Below, piece by piece: positions 22,999 through 37,900 of a stretch of 64,000 nucleotides of DNA; position 1 is the first letter of the stretch; the number at the start of each line of letters is the position of its first letter. The DNA lies in assembly GCA_002633025.1 (NCBI GenBank), contig NMRB01000160.1:453919-517918 (forward strand). Reading direction: 5' to 3'. The position numbers and the translations under genes are program-made. Source of the DNA: Notospermus geniculatus. Taxonomy: Eukaryota > Nemertea > Pilidiophora > Heteronemertea > Lineidae. A model generated the notes under the pieces. That model was not told the origin of the DNA. It worked only from the letters and a program-made list of their open reading frames with translations, and made no database searches.

Positions 22999-25900
22999 GT
23001 AAGGGACATTTATATTCATTGCCAGACCCGTCAAATATTTTCGTTGGTCAAGATTAGAAGCCTAACCAAAAAGTCCGGGTTCATTTTTGTCTGGGGATAT
23101 TTTGACGACTGACGATTGGATTTGTCGAGGTTGTCAAACTGTCTGTACAGAAGACAAAATGTAATCTAAGTGATGACACCATTTCTTTATTATCTTGCTT
23201 GCGTCACAAGTCGGACCAATCGCGTCCACGCGGCGTCTTAGCATTGAACGTGTAAAAGCAGCTACATGTATGAGGGAGTTTAAGAAATCTAACGATGAAC
23301 GTTAACTTTACGACAACGTTATTTTTCAAACTGCAAATTCACCAGATTATATATTGCATTTTCGGTACAAAAAATAACGTTGTCGTAAAGTCAACTTTTA
23401 TCGTTTGATTTCTTAAACTACCTATTACATGTATGTGCAATAACGAATAGATTCAATTATCTAGAGTATTGAAGAAAAAGCATATTTTTAGCACCTGAAA
23501 ATTTTTACAACTATACGACATGACTATGTGTTGATCGCAATGGCTTAGCAAGCCATAGGCATAGCCTACACACCACGAGAATAAACTTAAATACGACCAG
23601 GCTAATTCCCCCGTAGTCAGTGGTAAAACACACATCTATTCAAACCAGTTAGCCACAAAACATAGGTAGTCATATGCGTTGGTAAAGAATATAGGCTACT
23701 TGGCCGACAACGCCTCATGACAATCGACGGTAGGGCCTAAATTATAACCATAGCCATCAAGGGTCTGATGATTACTTCATTAAATGTTCCAACGAACCAT
23801 GCTCTACCTCTAGGAGGGCCTCGGTCGGTCGGCAATATTGTTGCCACATTTGAATTTGTCTGTCAAGATATTCCACTGCCCCAGTGACGTGAATGACCTC
23901 TACCATGGGCCGACTATGACAATACGGAGGTTTCGAAATCAAACGACAAACGTAAAGTTCACGACACCGTACCGTTATTTTTCATACTGCACATTAACCA
24001 GATTTTATACATTTTCGGTACAAACATAACGTTGTCGTTAACGTTTACGTTTATCGTTTGATGTCTAAACCTCCCTAATGCCCCAAAAATTGCCATCCGC
24101 AATAACATGTCCCCGTATGATCATGTCAATAAAACATAGCATGACACAGATGATTTTTTTTGTAATGGCTCCTGCTAATCGCAGGGCCTCTTTGCTCCAT
24201 TGTTCAATGCTCCCATTGCGGGGTCTTCACCTACAACTACCTCCATACAATCCGGTGAAAAACCAATCGTAAGAACATCCTGAGGTTTCGAGGATGCACC
24301 TTCACCTACAACACGTGGACACGGTCATCCAATAAAAAATCAATCCACTCAAATGCTCCTGTAGTGTGGCACTGCGGCCGAATGCCAAGTTTATGGCCGT
24401 ATAAAACATTCCCCAGTGCCATCGGAGCTGAGGTTCTTATTACACGTTCACTGGACACGATGTTATCTCTGGTAGTCTGGAAAACTACCAGGAAGACTTT
24501 TGGAGTTAACAGGTTCCCGCACGTCAACTCCACGAATGCCGTCACGATAGCGTAACTTTTTTATAAGTGCCATCTCCATGACTTCACACTAGCCATGCAG
24601 ACAGGGCATGAATTAATAATTATACCACGGTGAATGACGACGGGGTTGTTACGTCCCACCAGGACGTGGGACGTCACCATGTAATGACCGAGTACCAGCC
24701 AACCGTGCCTTCTCCTTGCCAACATAAATGGACCACAACAGAGAGTTGTGTTTTTTCATGGGCTTTTAATGCTGTTAATGGACTGGTGTATGGAAATTAC
24801 AGTTGAGAATTCCAGTTGTAGAAATTAATAGACTTGCACGTTGGCAAGGAGACGGTGAGAATGGCAAGGCCTCTGGAGATGAAGCACCCACGGCCCTCGA
24901 GTAATGAAATCCCTTCCCATGCTACCAGACTGACATATCAGAGCTCAATCATTTTATTGGTGACTCAAAAATTTTCTTCCGTTTGATAAAAAGTTACAAA
25001 AAATGCTCCACATACATGTACATGTAAAAGAACTGCAATTCTGAGATACTGATGAACGAAACACTCAGATTTCAACCAAAAAATAAAATAAGTCATGATT
25101 TCGAATCCGTTGATTTGCTGTCGTACAGTATCCTGCCAAGATTGTTGTTGAAGTTTTATAACGTTATGGCGATTTCATTGTCGTAATATTCTACTTCCTG
25201 CGTCTCGCCATATAAAACCACTCCAAGAGTTACCGGTAAATCAAAAATAGACAAGAGAGCTTGTCTAATTTTGGTTAAATGCAATAATGAAGCTAGGCCA
25301 TAGTTTGTCTGTGTTGGTGAACGAGCCTTTGACTTTCGTTGCCAACGAATTTATAAAAACATTTCCTCCACCATTCATGACTGACGGACGAGCCAGATAA
25401 TTACACTAATAAAGAGCTGGATCGTTCCGAAACGAAACCTCCTACCAAAGCATTACTGTGGGTCACGTCATAACTAATTGTTATACAAATACAGGCGAAT
25501 GCATTTCTCTGTATACACTATAGAAAGGCAAATGGAATGTCAACTTTTCATAAATGATAAGATAACCGAAAAATTTGAAGTACAGAACTCTAGGTTATAA
25601 TCTTATCAAGGTTTTCAACCATTACCCAAACTACTTGTCAACATTTTATTTACATTTCAATTCTCTGATGGAGATAGTTGCCAGACGATTTACAAGTAGC
25701 TTTCTATTAGATTAAAAAGATTTTACACACTATCGCTTTAGCCACTTCCTTTCTAACAAGAATTACTTGTACATTAGCTGGGAATGTTGAAACAAAAATG
25801 ACAAAAGAACTTTCGCGATTAAAATCTACCTCGGTAAAATACAATTCAGAAATTTTAAAAGTAAAAGATTAGAAACTAAAATTTAATTTTTTTAATCTTT

Positions 25901-28900
25901 CTCTCACACAAATTAAAAACTTAGAAATTTAAATATTTCGATCTTTTTCTCACACTGGTTTAGGTTTTTCAGCTCTGACATCTTATCGAACCTCTGACCT
26001 GTTTCTTACTTGTACGTTACCAAACTTTTACCAACCCAATAGACTGGGTAATGCTGCAAATATTTTATTTCTCTTGACCAATGTTTCAGTCACTTTGGAC
26101 GTTGAAGGTGAGTAGCGAGGTTATGGGCGGAGTTTGCATGTTGTGGAGACACCGGTATTTAGACCCATGGTTTCGGTCGGCAGTTCGGTTTAGATAGGAG
26201 GCGGCTACGGTTGATATTGCCACTGAATCGTTTTGTGGTTTGGACAACAGTGCTGCAGAGTTAAAGGTGTTGATCAAGACCGCCTATTTTCGTTTTCACA
26301 TCGAGGAAATGGCCAGAAAATGAAGTTGTGCAAGTTTGGGTTTTTTTTGTATCACTGATGTTAGATTTATAGGGGACCACTGAAGCCTGGTTGGGGAAGC
26401 TTGTAGTGTTGAGTTAAGTGAGGTGGACTCAGTCGCAGATGTGGTCACTTCGATGAAGTGCACTGTTGGGTTAAGGCGTTTTGTCGGGAAAGCACGTTTA
26501 GTTTTCCATTGCAGCACGAATACATGCATTCAAGATTGCACATTTTGCTGGTTATGGCTGTGTGAAAACACTAGTAGCTTCCGTTTTGAGGAAAAATTAG
26601 TACTGTTTCGCGCAAGGGAAGGGTGCGAAAAATCGCCGGGGCTATATTCCATTTACGTATGTAGTTCGCCACAATTGTAATGGGTCGCTCCTGAGGTCGA
26701 AGTACTTCACCTTTCAGTACAAATGTCCAAAAGTGGAGAGCTGCCTGCCACTGAATATCTGAATACGCTGTTAAAATCTGGCCAGTTTGGACACAGGGCT
26801 GACTAAAGGCGCTGCTTCACGTGACACTACAGTTTTCTATCGAAAGTTTGCTGTCAGATAGTCAATTATTGCTCTCAGACAGCAATAATTGCTGTCATAC
26901 AGTCACTACCTGAACAACTTCCACGGGGTAGTCTTTGGACAGTTACTATCTGACAGCAAACTTTCCACAGAAAACTGTCACGTGGAGCAGCGCATTTAGC
27001 CCTCTCAGCACGCCTTCTTCGTGTACGTGGCAGCCACTTCCAATACTGGCAACGATTTGACCAGCGGTAGTCAGGGAAATGGCAATGGCTGAATGTGTTT
27101 AACGGGCGAGACTGTTCCGCTACATTTCTAATAGATGCCAGGACGGTTTATGATCTAATTACACATTTAATTCGTTTGTTTAGACAGATTACCACGTTGC
27201 TAGGTTGCCATTCCTTGACAAAGGTTCACACACGACACTTTATTTCTAGCGCGGCTGGAAGGTACTCTACGTTTATTGAACCGCCCTGACTATATAATAA
27301 GTTTTTCTTACCCCATTGCATGCCGTCGCGCGACCAAAAACAATGGAAAAGTGAGAGCGAACAAAAACGTCCGACGGAACAACTGGGAGTGAACAATACG
27401 ATCTGCCGTACGGTCACCTGAACCGGATGGAGTAGGCCCTAACCAGTGTGACAGGGATGAACATCCTAGGGATGGTCAGGGTCAGTGACATAGATCTACA
27501 TGTAATCCTTCACAAAGGAAAACTTCGAATTGATCGGGCAGCAAAATAGGGCCCGGACTTTGCTTCCAGGGGGACTACATGTATGATCCCTGTCACACCT
27601 GCTGGCTTTAACTGGACGATCTCTGAACACTCTTGGGTCCGCCAATGTTTTTAATTACGCCTACGTGCTATTTTCTTGACGACAACGATGACCGCTTCCA
27701 GATCGATCATCACAATGCGAAGGCTATTGTCAAGGATCGACTATAGATAAATACCGATGTTACTGCCACAATAGTGGTTAAATAGAATCTTGTCTTGGAC
27801 CAGGACCAGGCCGAAGTAATCGATTAGGGCGATGTCAATCAAAACATTGAGATTTACTTCGACCAAGTTTATAGGGTGGCCCAAAAACGCACAAGCATAT
27901 GCACTTCCACCAAACTCAGTCCCAAATCACTGGTATGAATGGAGAGAGAATCTTTCTTGGAGAAAAATAACACCAAGATACCTCGATTCGGTCCAGTAGT
28001 TTTAGCTCCAAAGCCATTTTTGTGAAGCTAAACAATATGATGCTAAACAATGGCTAATAGGCCAATCCATAAAAGATAGCAAATAGCAAATGCTGCTTTT
28101 AGTTAAAATTTGCAAAGCAACGTCCAATGTATGTATACAAAACTTGAAGTACATGTAAAAGCGTTAGCTAGTTTTTATTAAAATCAGCCAATATGTCTTG
28201 ACAAGATTCAGAATACATGTACATTCTGCGAAGGCCACCAACACGACACTGCAAAATTTCTCTAGTTGTAGCCAAAAAATATATCGGAGATCAAAACGCT
28301 GAGAATGTTATTGAAATCAGAAGCAAACTGGCAAAAAATCAACACTATAAAAGAGCGTAACGGAAGCAGTTCGCAGGTCACACTTCTGTGTATCACAGGG
28401 CCCAATGTTGTCGCTCAATTTAACTCGTAAACACATGTATTTGCCTCTGAATTATTAACAACTACATAGCTGGTTCTCAGTCATCGATTGGAAAGAACTT
28501 TGTAGAACTACCCACTACATGTACATGTCAAGGTACCTGTGTGTACGTACGTGGCCTAGCAAAAGGCAATGAACATTATGCCTCGTGCAAATCCACAGCA
28601 AATGCTGGCAACCTCGATTCGATCAGTTACCAGTCCGCTTTAAAATACGATTTCAATCTTAGCCTCATCGTTCAGACGTCAGCATTGTCTGGACGTAATA
28701 TCTCCTTTGACTTTCCACCAAGGAAAGTTAAAGAGGCGATAGTAACTAACATTGAACTAAGTACTGTTTTGTTGAAGAATTGTGTTTCGACGTCATTTGC
28801 AATCCGAAAGCATTCCTCTTCATTCGTACTTTTCATTTTTTATAATACATGTATACTGTAGTTCCACACCTAAGAGGCCACTTAACAATATTCAGGCTCT

Positions 28901-31900
28901 CGTAACGCCGGGAGCTTGTAGCCAAAGCAACACATGGCATGCATATTTTGGGACCTGTCGATCAGGTGTGACAGGGATCATAATCCCCTGGAATCTATGT
29001 CCGGGTTTATTGTTTAACGAGGGAGTAGGATGGCGTTAGAGACCATGATCATTCGAACATAGCCAAACAATAGCAGACTATTGTGTCCCAGATTCCATCA
29101 CTAGGACTTCTCTGCTACATTGGGAACCAATTCCGCATAATTCCTCCAAGGGTACACGTGCTACCTCGTAAAATAGCGTAGGCTATTCAGGGTTATATGC
29201 ACACCGTATTAATTTTTCATCAAGCCATAAAACTGTTGATTAATTGGTTCCGGTCACTAAAGTGTTGTCAAACAAACAGCCGCCGACACGTATTCACAAT
29301 GCCAATTAATTAAACAACGTACGGGCAGCGTATTTAGGGTCATGATGAATAGCAAATCATACATCTTGAACGGGGAAATGCAGTCCACGATCCTTACATC
29401 CTTTTTCAAGTTGCAAACATTCGAGGACAGAATTTTTCTTTGCTGATTCATCAAAAATAAATCATGTTAATTTTGTTTCATTACAGAGGGTGGTGAAGTA
29501 CAGAAAACAGAAGAAGAAGGTAAGCACACTTATTGGTCAATAGGTCATGACGTCATACTGAGTATACGCTAATGTATAATTTCACCGAATTGTGTATGTT
29601 TCGTCGACTGATCATGTTCTAATTCATAATTTGTCATAAAATAACACACATTTTGAATTGTTTTTTATGGAACAACAAAATTGGTATTAACACGTTATTA
29701 GGGAGGTTTCGCAAGCGCCCGGTTAGGCCCAACGACGACGTTTATCTATTGTGTGGGTATACCCACACAATAGATAAACGTCGTCGTATGGCCTAACCGG
29801 GCGCTTGCGAAACCTCCCTAATGGTCTGTCTCATACCACTACATGTATGACATGGTTGACGAGTTGGCGAAGTGGGGAGCACCCATCGTCACCTCAGTCA
29901 GAAACGTTGGTTTCATGGCCGAGAACGGAAGTGGTGAGCCAGGTGTAGGGTCTACATCAATAAGTCCACTTCTACTCGTTCTTGTCATTTGCCAGTGTGA
30001 GTGAGATGAGAGTCTTGACTGAAGTTACGAGACAGCAAATTGTGAACTCTTACTAACCGTATCCCTGGGTCCATGATTTTCATCACCCTGAGGTTATCAG
30101 GGATTGTTCGCTCCCTCTGTCATCACATACAAACGTTCTGACTGTGGGAGCGAGCATTAAGAAACCCTGTCCCTCAGGATGGTTTCAGCGGGAAACGTAC
30201 ACACCCATCCTATAATCTGGCGCCGCTGACGTATATAATGAGGAAATCTAAACGTTCAAATGACAATACAAAGAATACCGTCATAGTTGACTGCAGTTCT
30301 TGAACTCATTTGGTGATGTCAAAAGGGGAAATGTTACTTCCAGCATTAGCCACTGATTTACAGGAAGAGTCTGTAGATCTCATTTTAGAACGAATTAAAC
30401 AGAAGCAACTCTTCTTTTTAATAACCCTAATGACGTTGAAATTGGTCGGTCCATGAATAGATTACTTTAGTGCCAGGGATTTCATAACCGTTTATATAAT
30501 AATCAATAAAAAATGAACCGAAGTTAAATACATGTATAGCAATACCCGTGCTCACTTGATCCTTTAATAATATTTCACATCCAATCCATGCCTGCTACTT
30601 TAATGGACCAATGTTATTCTAGCGACCAGAGATCAGCTCAATCACCATCGCTGATTTCTATATTCGGTCGGTTGCTATGGACGCTGTTGCCGCGCGTCCA
30701 TATCAACCGTATCGAACAACAAGCTTCCTGGCGGGATGGTTATAAAAGAAGGATTATTTCCGTTGGTTCTCGTAGCACGTCTGAATTGTAAACATTCCGC
30801 GATATCGTCTGTTGCGTGATGGCGACATAATATTTCACTGAAATGAAGGGTATATAATTTGATTACACCCTTGAAGTTTCGATGAAATTATACGTGTTAC
30901 TAATCGTAACTGGTCAGACTCTTTAACTGTGGCTCCGTCATCGCTCAAAAAATTCAAAAGGGGTGTAACATAGGCCTAAATCCATCATATTTTCGTCTCT
31001 ACAGGCATCATTCCCTCATTTCATATTCCGAAAAAGCGTTATGAAGAAGTTCTTTCTCAAATTCGCAGTTTTTGATTTACGGCCGAATGGCGACCATGAA
31101 ACACGCAATACATCGCGCAGTGTAAACTGCACTGAACATCGTAGCGAAATGGTGACCATACAAAACACGCATGCATCGCGTATTGTAGGGTCTAAAATTA
31201 TGAATGATGAATTTTCAAAAGTGAGCAAAACATTTGAAAGGAAGGTGAATGATTTGCAGTGTCAACCAACACTGCTTTGAAACGTGTTGAATAATACACA
31301 AAACATAAACAAATAATTCATGTGTAAGTGCGTGGCAGTTGTAACACAAATAAAAGTTAGCAAATGCTTTTTTACCTAAGATTTGCACTGCGAGGTCCAC
31401 TGTAAATGAACTACAAAACTTGAAGCAAAAGCATTTGCTAGCTTTTATGAATATCAGCCAATGCCTATTAATATGCTGTAGAAGCTTGCAATGATGATCA
31501 TACAGTTAAAATTGAGAAATACAGGTAGGGCCTACCACAGTTTGACAGATTATAGAGGCACCTTTTAGCACAATATTTTAATGGATAGAGCCCTTGTTTT
31601 TTTAAAAGGAAGCACATCCAGTTTTCATAATGCAGTCTGTAAAAACGGAAAAAGGACAGAGTTTATATAGGATGTAACTTCCGCTTTTTCTCAATTTTTT
31701 CGCATTTTAAACATCAGAAATAACAGGACCACATTGCCTCTTTGCAAATACCTGGAAAATATTGGCAAGTGTATACAGGGCCAAAAGATCGTCATGTGCA
31801 TGTATCATATACATGTAACCTATGTTGTTCAAATTTTGGAAATGTTACCAGTGTACAACAGCATACAGGTTCATGTACTAACACTATTGTGGCACTGTAC

Positions 31901-34900
31901 GGTGCAGGGCAATTATCGACTTATGTTGGCAACATCAGAACGATGTTCAAAAACTAGTTTGCTTTTGTGTACGAAATAGACAAGCCGATATTGCTTTGCA
32001 TGGAATGGCCTCGGCCGATGAATATTTATAACGAATTGATCTAATTGTGTGGCATTTTCACTAGAACTTGTTTCGTGGGGATGGAAGCCAATTTTGTGCG
32101 AATGAAGTGCAATATGAGAGTTAGAACAGCCTGATTTGGATATTGAAACTGTTTTAGAGGGGTGAAGGATTTTCAGGATCAATAATCAAAAACTAAACAA
32201 CGGTACAAATGATATTGCAGATTCTCTCAGAAATTGCTATATCCAATTTCACCGAAGCACATGTACACCAGCATCTGTAATTTTGTATAGGCGTACCAAA
32301 GGGAGTTCGCAATTATCAACCAAGGCAGTAAGAAATAAAATTAATTAGTGGAAAATAAGAAGTGGCAAATTTCGGAATTTTGCGCGAATTTTTCAATTTC
32401 TCAAATTGGGAGAAAATGTTTTCCCATTTTGAGAAATTTTCTTAAAATGCCATGACATTTTGTTTGATTTTTCGGGCAATATTTCTCGAGAAATTGAAAA
32501 ATTCGCACAAAATGCCAAAATTTCCCACTTATTATTTTCCACTTTTATTACTACTCTCTTCAACCAAACTTTTATCTCGGGTGAAGAAGCATTAGACCGG
32601 TGTAATCTTTACAACATGCATTATGCATTTTCAATACAAGTATTTACATGTACTTTGTTTTGACAATTATGGGCAGTACCTGCATCCTCGACAAGGAAGA
32701 TTGAACCAATCTCATGAGGGATAGGCCTGTCCATCTTTATTTTCTGTTAGTGTGAAAATGTCGAAGGCATCTGATATGCATGAATATCCACTGGCATACG
32801 TTACATTGCAAGTGTACCTTTACACACAGATCGACGTAGTTTCAAGGTCGTCAGGTTTTCGGTGCGTCACAATACCACTTCGCTTGGGAAGTAGGATAAA
32901 GTGGTACAATTCTATCCCCTGGGTGTAAAAATGGCCAGCATTGCATGGAGCTAGAATTTTACCACTTTACCCTACACCAAGCATGCATGATACAAAATCA
33001 CCATCTTTCACTGACATGACAGGTACCAAACACGGCACAACGTCACAAGAAACGCCCCAGGAACAACAGGAAGATACGCTGCAAGGTACTGTATGCAGTA
33101 CAGTGTCGTCTGCTATCCCTGTAAAAATACCTTTGCCTTTTTCAGTTTCTTTATTCAGCAATTCTTAGGGCTGACCTCGGTTATTAGGGGAGGGGAGTAG
33201 CTAGATTTTGCCCCCCCCCCCGGCCAAAAATCTAGCTACATGTACGGCCCTGGTTCTGTTTCCTGTTTCCCGCCGACAGCAACGGAATGCTGTACAGTCA
33301 CGAGTTATTTGAGTTGAATTGGGTACATGTCCTGTGCATACATCCTCGTATATTCCACTCCAAACCACCTCATCAACACGCGCCCCAAAATATTCAAATG
33401 TACACTCATGGCCAAAAGTAAATGGACAGCAGTTTATCTTGAATATCTCAAAACCAATGGGGTGGAGAAAATTGAATCCGACATATGTAGTAGTAAATTT
33501 TCCTGGCTATCTAATGGTATCAACGTCGAAAAAAATCCGCTGAAAACCGCATTTGACAGAAGGAATTTTGTAAAAGCATGTTTTTTGCTACTTTTTTATT
33601 TGCATGATTTCATTCAAAATTTTGATATCACTGTGTTCTACTCATCGAGGCATTTCATAATATATCCTGAAATTTCTAATATTCCGTGTAGAAATGTGAT
33701 TTTGGGGCACTTTTATCGAAATTATGGTGCCCATGCTTGCAACACCTTTGACAGAGCCCCTTGAACCCGATGGTCACGCCGGTAGATAAAAATCAATGGC
33801 CATTGAATAGTTTGTGGGATTGACGGGGTGCCAACAGGCTGTGAATTGGTCAACTACCAGGCATGCCAGGAATCCACTGAATTGACGCAGCCTGTTATGG
33901 AAATTGACCATGCATGACAAACAAGACCTTCAGCCACAACTGGGTTTCTTTATTCATTGTGAACGAGAAATGACAATACTTAGTTTTCATTCACCACCAC
34001 AACTCACAATAGTGCAGAGGCCTGTGTCAAAGGTGTTGAAAGCGTGGCCAAAAATATTTGGATAAAAGTGCCCCAAAATCACATTTCTTCATGGAATATT
34101 TGAAATTTTAGAATATTTTATGAAAGGCCTCGATGAGTAGAACACAGTGATATAAAAATTTTGAATGAAATAATGCAAATAAAAAAGTAGCAAAAAACAT
34201 GCCTTTACAAAATTCCTTCTGTCCAATGCGGTTTTCAGCGGATTTTTTCGACGCTGATACCATTAGATAGCCAGGAAAATTTACCACTACATATGTCGGA
34301 TTCAATTGTCTTCAGCCCATTGGTTTGGAGATATTCAAGATAAACTGCTGTCCATTTACTTTTGGCCATGAGTGTACNCGTGAAATAGTCGTACATTTCG
34401 ACGGAAAACACACTCTCTTGCAAAGAATGACTTTGGTGTTCAAATTATAACAATGACCAATACATTATTTCGAGACAGTATAATTGTTAACATGTCTATC
34501 CATATTTGGTTAGCAAACATATTTAAAGTTCTTATCTTTCTATTAGTACATAAAATCAAGTACTCATGTCCCACCCTGAGACAGTAAGCTTCTAAAACCT
34601 TTCCTTTGTAGGCCCTATGGGCTATCCGTTGTCAAAATATGCCATGTAAATACGTAGACTCACTGAATGTATTTTCTTTAAGAATCGGTTCAGGCATAGG
34701 CAAAGAATATTGCTTAACAGGTGAACTGGTTTGGACTTTGTTGGGAGAAACATATCGATTTTCAGAGTTTTTGTTTCAATATTTTCATCTTAGATCAAGC
34801 CAGTTCGGATATGACGATGTTTTTTTGGTAACGCATTGCTCTTGACCACCTGAACTGTGAACTCTCACTTATCCATGGAAGATTATACGCCACATTATTG

Positions 34901-37900
34901 CAAATCCACTGACGCACACAGACTGAAGAAAATAACTATTGGTTAAAAAAATTCTGCCACAATTGAAAATTATACATTGCTTTGCAGACGTTGACATAAC
35001 GTTGCAGCAACGTCCCCAGCCAACCAAGTGCCACAGAACTCTTCACGCAATTAACCACAAAAAAACATTAATTCTTTAATTGTGCACAAGTAGACGACAT
35101 TATTTTCCGAAAAATGCAGAAGGGAACACATGGCATATGGTCATTTTTTACGTTGGAAAGACGTCAGTGCAACGTCGACATCCAACCCCTAACGTTCGAC
35201 CATCAGCCAACGTTGGCCCAACTTTCGCTTGCTAGCTGGGACATTGGGCAAATTTCGTCCTGCATCAAACCATGTACACGTGGACCTCATTACACGGTTT
35301 CTTGTCCGTTCAGGTGGACGCTGATCAGCCCAAATTACCCCACAAGTGACATTCCCTACAACTCCCATAACTGTCAAACACGTATATATTCCGCCATGGC
35401 GTCAAGATGGCCCTGTCGCCATGGTGACCAAACATAAACAAACCCACAAGAGGTACTTGACATCCGACGGTCATAGGCCTACCCACCGATTTTCCTGAAG
35501 TGTAACTTAAACAAGCCTAGTTGAGCATGTTATACTAAAATTGGCTGAATATAAGAAAAGCACGCCATGAGACATTTGACATACATGTACCAATAGATTT
35601 AGCTCTATCAAGCATGCCGTCTGAACTTTCTGAACTGAATATAGACGAAGGGAAAAACTTAACACGGGTTATTTCCTAGCAACGCTAAATTCCTTGTTCA
35701 AAGCACAGTTACCTCTTCGCACTCGACCATGCTTACGTATTTCTTGATTTGCCCCGCCACCTATCGGTCCGTCGAGTGTTGTACTTTGTGTTGTTTCTAA
35801 AACACGAATGATGTACCACACACATAAGAAAATAACCGATATAATTAAGACGGGGATGTTGATATTAAATAGCTCGAAGGGATGTATGTATAAGAGATTT
35901 TCTTCAATGACCAGATTAATGGATAATAAATTTTATTTCACGTCACGTTGGTGAAAATATTTTCACATAAATCCCGTTCGAAATAGGATTTGCATTTTAG
36001 AAAGCTTGGGGTGAAGTGAATGCTACGTTGAAATGTCGTCATGGCAATTCAACGATTGGGTCAGTGGTTAAGCACTGCCTTTCGGCATAATCAAGATGAT
36101 CCACAAATTTCTCTGAATTAAGGTGTGTAGTCTATTGAAATGGCCTCTATCTTTCACTTAAGCCTTGGAAACCTATGATCCGTCCGTGACATCATTATCT
36201 ACGGGAGACATATGCCTACACTTCCTGCACTCGTTATGCACTTAGTTGTGCTAGTTGTTCAGTGCATAACAAATGGAGGAAACCAGGTGCTAGGCAGTAA
36301 AATTGGCGAACAAAGAGAGGGTCCTTTAATTCTGGACTTTTGATCTCGGCTGGGTCATTATTTTCCACAGCCATACACCGAAAATTCACATAGCGAAGGA
36401 ATCCACCATTGCACAATGGTAGAGAACTCTGTTTCATCTCCTAACCTACTGCATTTGATATAACTCCACATTGCTACTAGAAATCATAAGCCCGACGTGG
36501 GCATGGCGAAGGACTTTCTTCAAGAATACAGTATATTTTCGCTGTAGCAACCATGTTGTTATTGTCGTTGAAATGTTGCCTTTTCCAGTAGTGCCGCGAC
36601 TGGTTTTAATCGCCACGCAACAGCACATGCAGAAGTCCTCTGCAACACAATCCCCTTAAATCCCCTTGTTACATGTATACATGTATTGTACATTTTAACT
36701 GTTGCTCTGTTGTGGACAGAAAAAAACGCTTCAAGCGTTTGCCAATCTTGCTAAAAACACAGTAGCCTACGGCTCAACATGCAGGGTATACCTACAATAT
36801 TCTTTTTTAGCTCACGAGCTCTCTGAGATTACCATTAACAACCACAGAGATATTAGTGAAGTATTTCCGTGCTCGTTTTTCACAGGAACAGAACGTCAAC
36901 AATAGCTGTTCGTGCGCGGTTGCCAAAACCGCATCGATTTGCGCCGTTGTGATGTTTTGCGTAACCATAGAGCTAATACAACTTGACATAATTCACTCGG
37001 TCCTTGCTCACATTTGACGGCGTAGAGATTCACCCAACCTTGACTGCTCAGTTGAGCCATAATTGGAGAATTTTGGTAATTACCGACGGATAGATAGACC
37101 ACCATCTAATTATTTCATTATTGGTGAACTCTTGTCGGTCAGTGAACTGCTAAACAGCGTGAGGCTGCAGGCTTCGATTGTGAGGTTTCGCAAATCTGAC
37201 GAAACACGAAGTACGAAATTGGACTTCACTTCCATGACGTATATAATGTATTTCAGGAGATAGTTGGTGCCACAAATATCGCCTGCTGCAAGAGCGTCTT
37301 TTAGCGTATGACTTTTGACCGATAGAGTAACGGTGTATGTTAAACTTTGAAATTTATCTTTCGTATCCACTTTGTAGATACAAAGTGGAAATTTAAAACT
37401 TCAAGATGCACCTTTCTCTGGGTCTTACATGATATGCTAAAAAGACGCACTGGCTAGAGGGAGATTTGTGGTAAACCATCTCCAGAAATACACATTACAT
37501 GTAGGTCCTTGAAATAAAGTTGAATTTCGTATTTCGTACTTCGTTGTCAAGTTTCACCTCTAATGCTTTCTCGTGTGGTGGACCAAATCTTTGAAAACCA
37601 CAATTCTCCCCCGAGAAACCCATGCTCTCTGTGATGACATTTTCAATAATGCCGATCCATCCGTACTCAGTCTTCATTAAAGGTTTACATGGCTACACCT
37701 TATTTTTTACCTCAGCAGCTAAGCAAAACGCCATCACGTTAATTTATCCTGACACTAAATTTCGATACATACACGTATTTACTGCTTCATTCATAGATCC
37801 CGACACTTTGTTATTCATCATTTAGCGGCTTTTAAAATGCTTAAGTCACGAGTAAAAAAGTTTCATTTTGTTTGCATGGCAACCAGCACTTTAATTTCAT

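Noticed and set aside
26507-26545. Possible small exon after TTGCAG
   Set aside because: Composition (basic, aromatic) is unlike the Glu-rich cassettes, and splice signals are weak.
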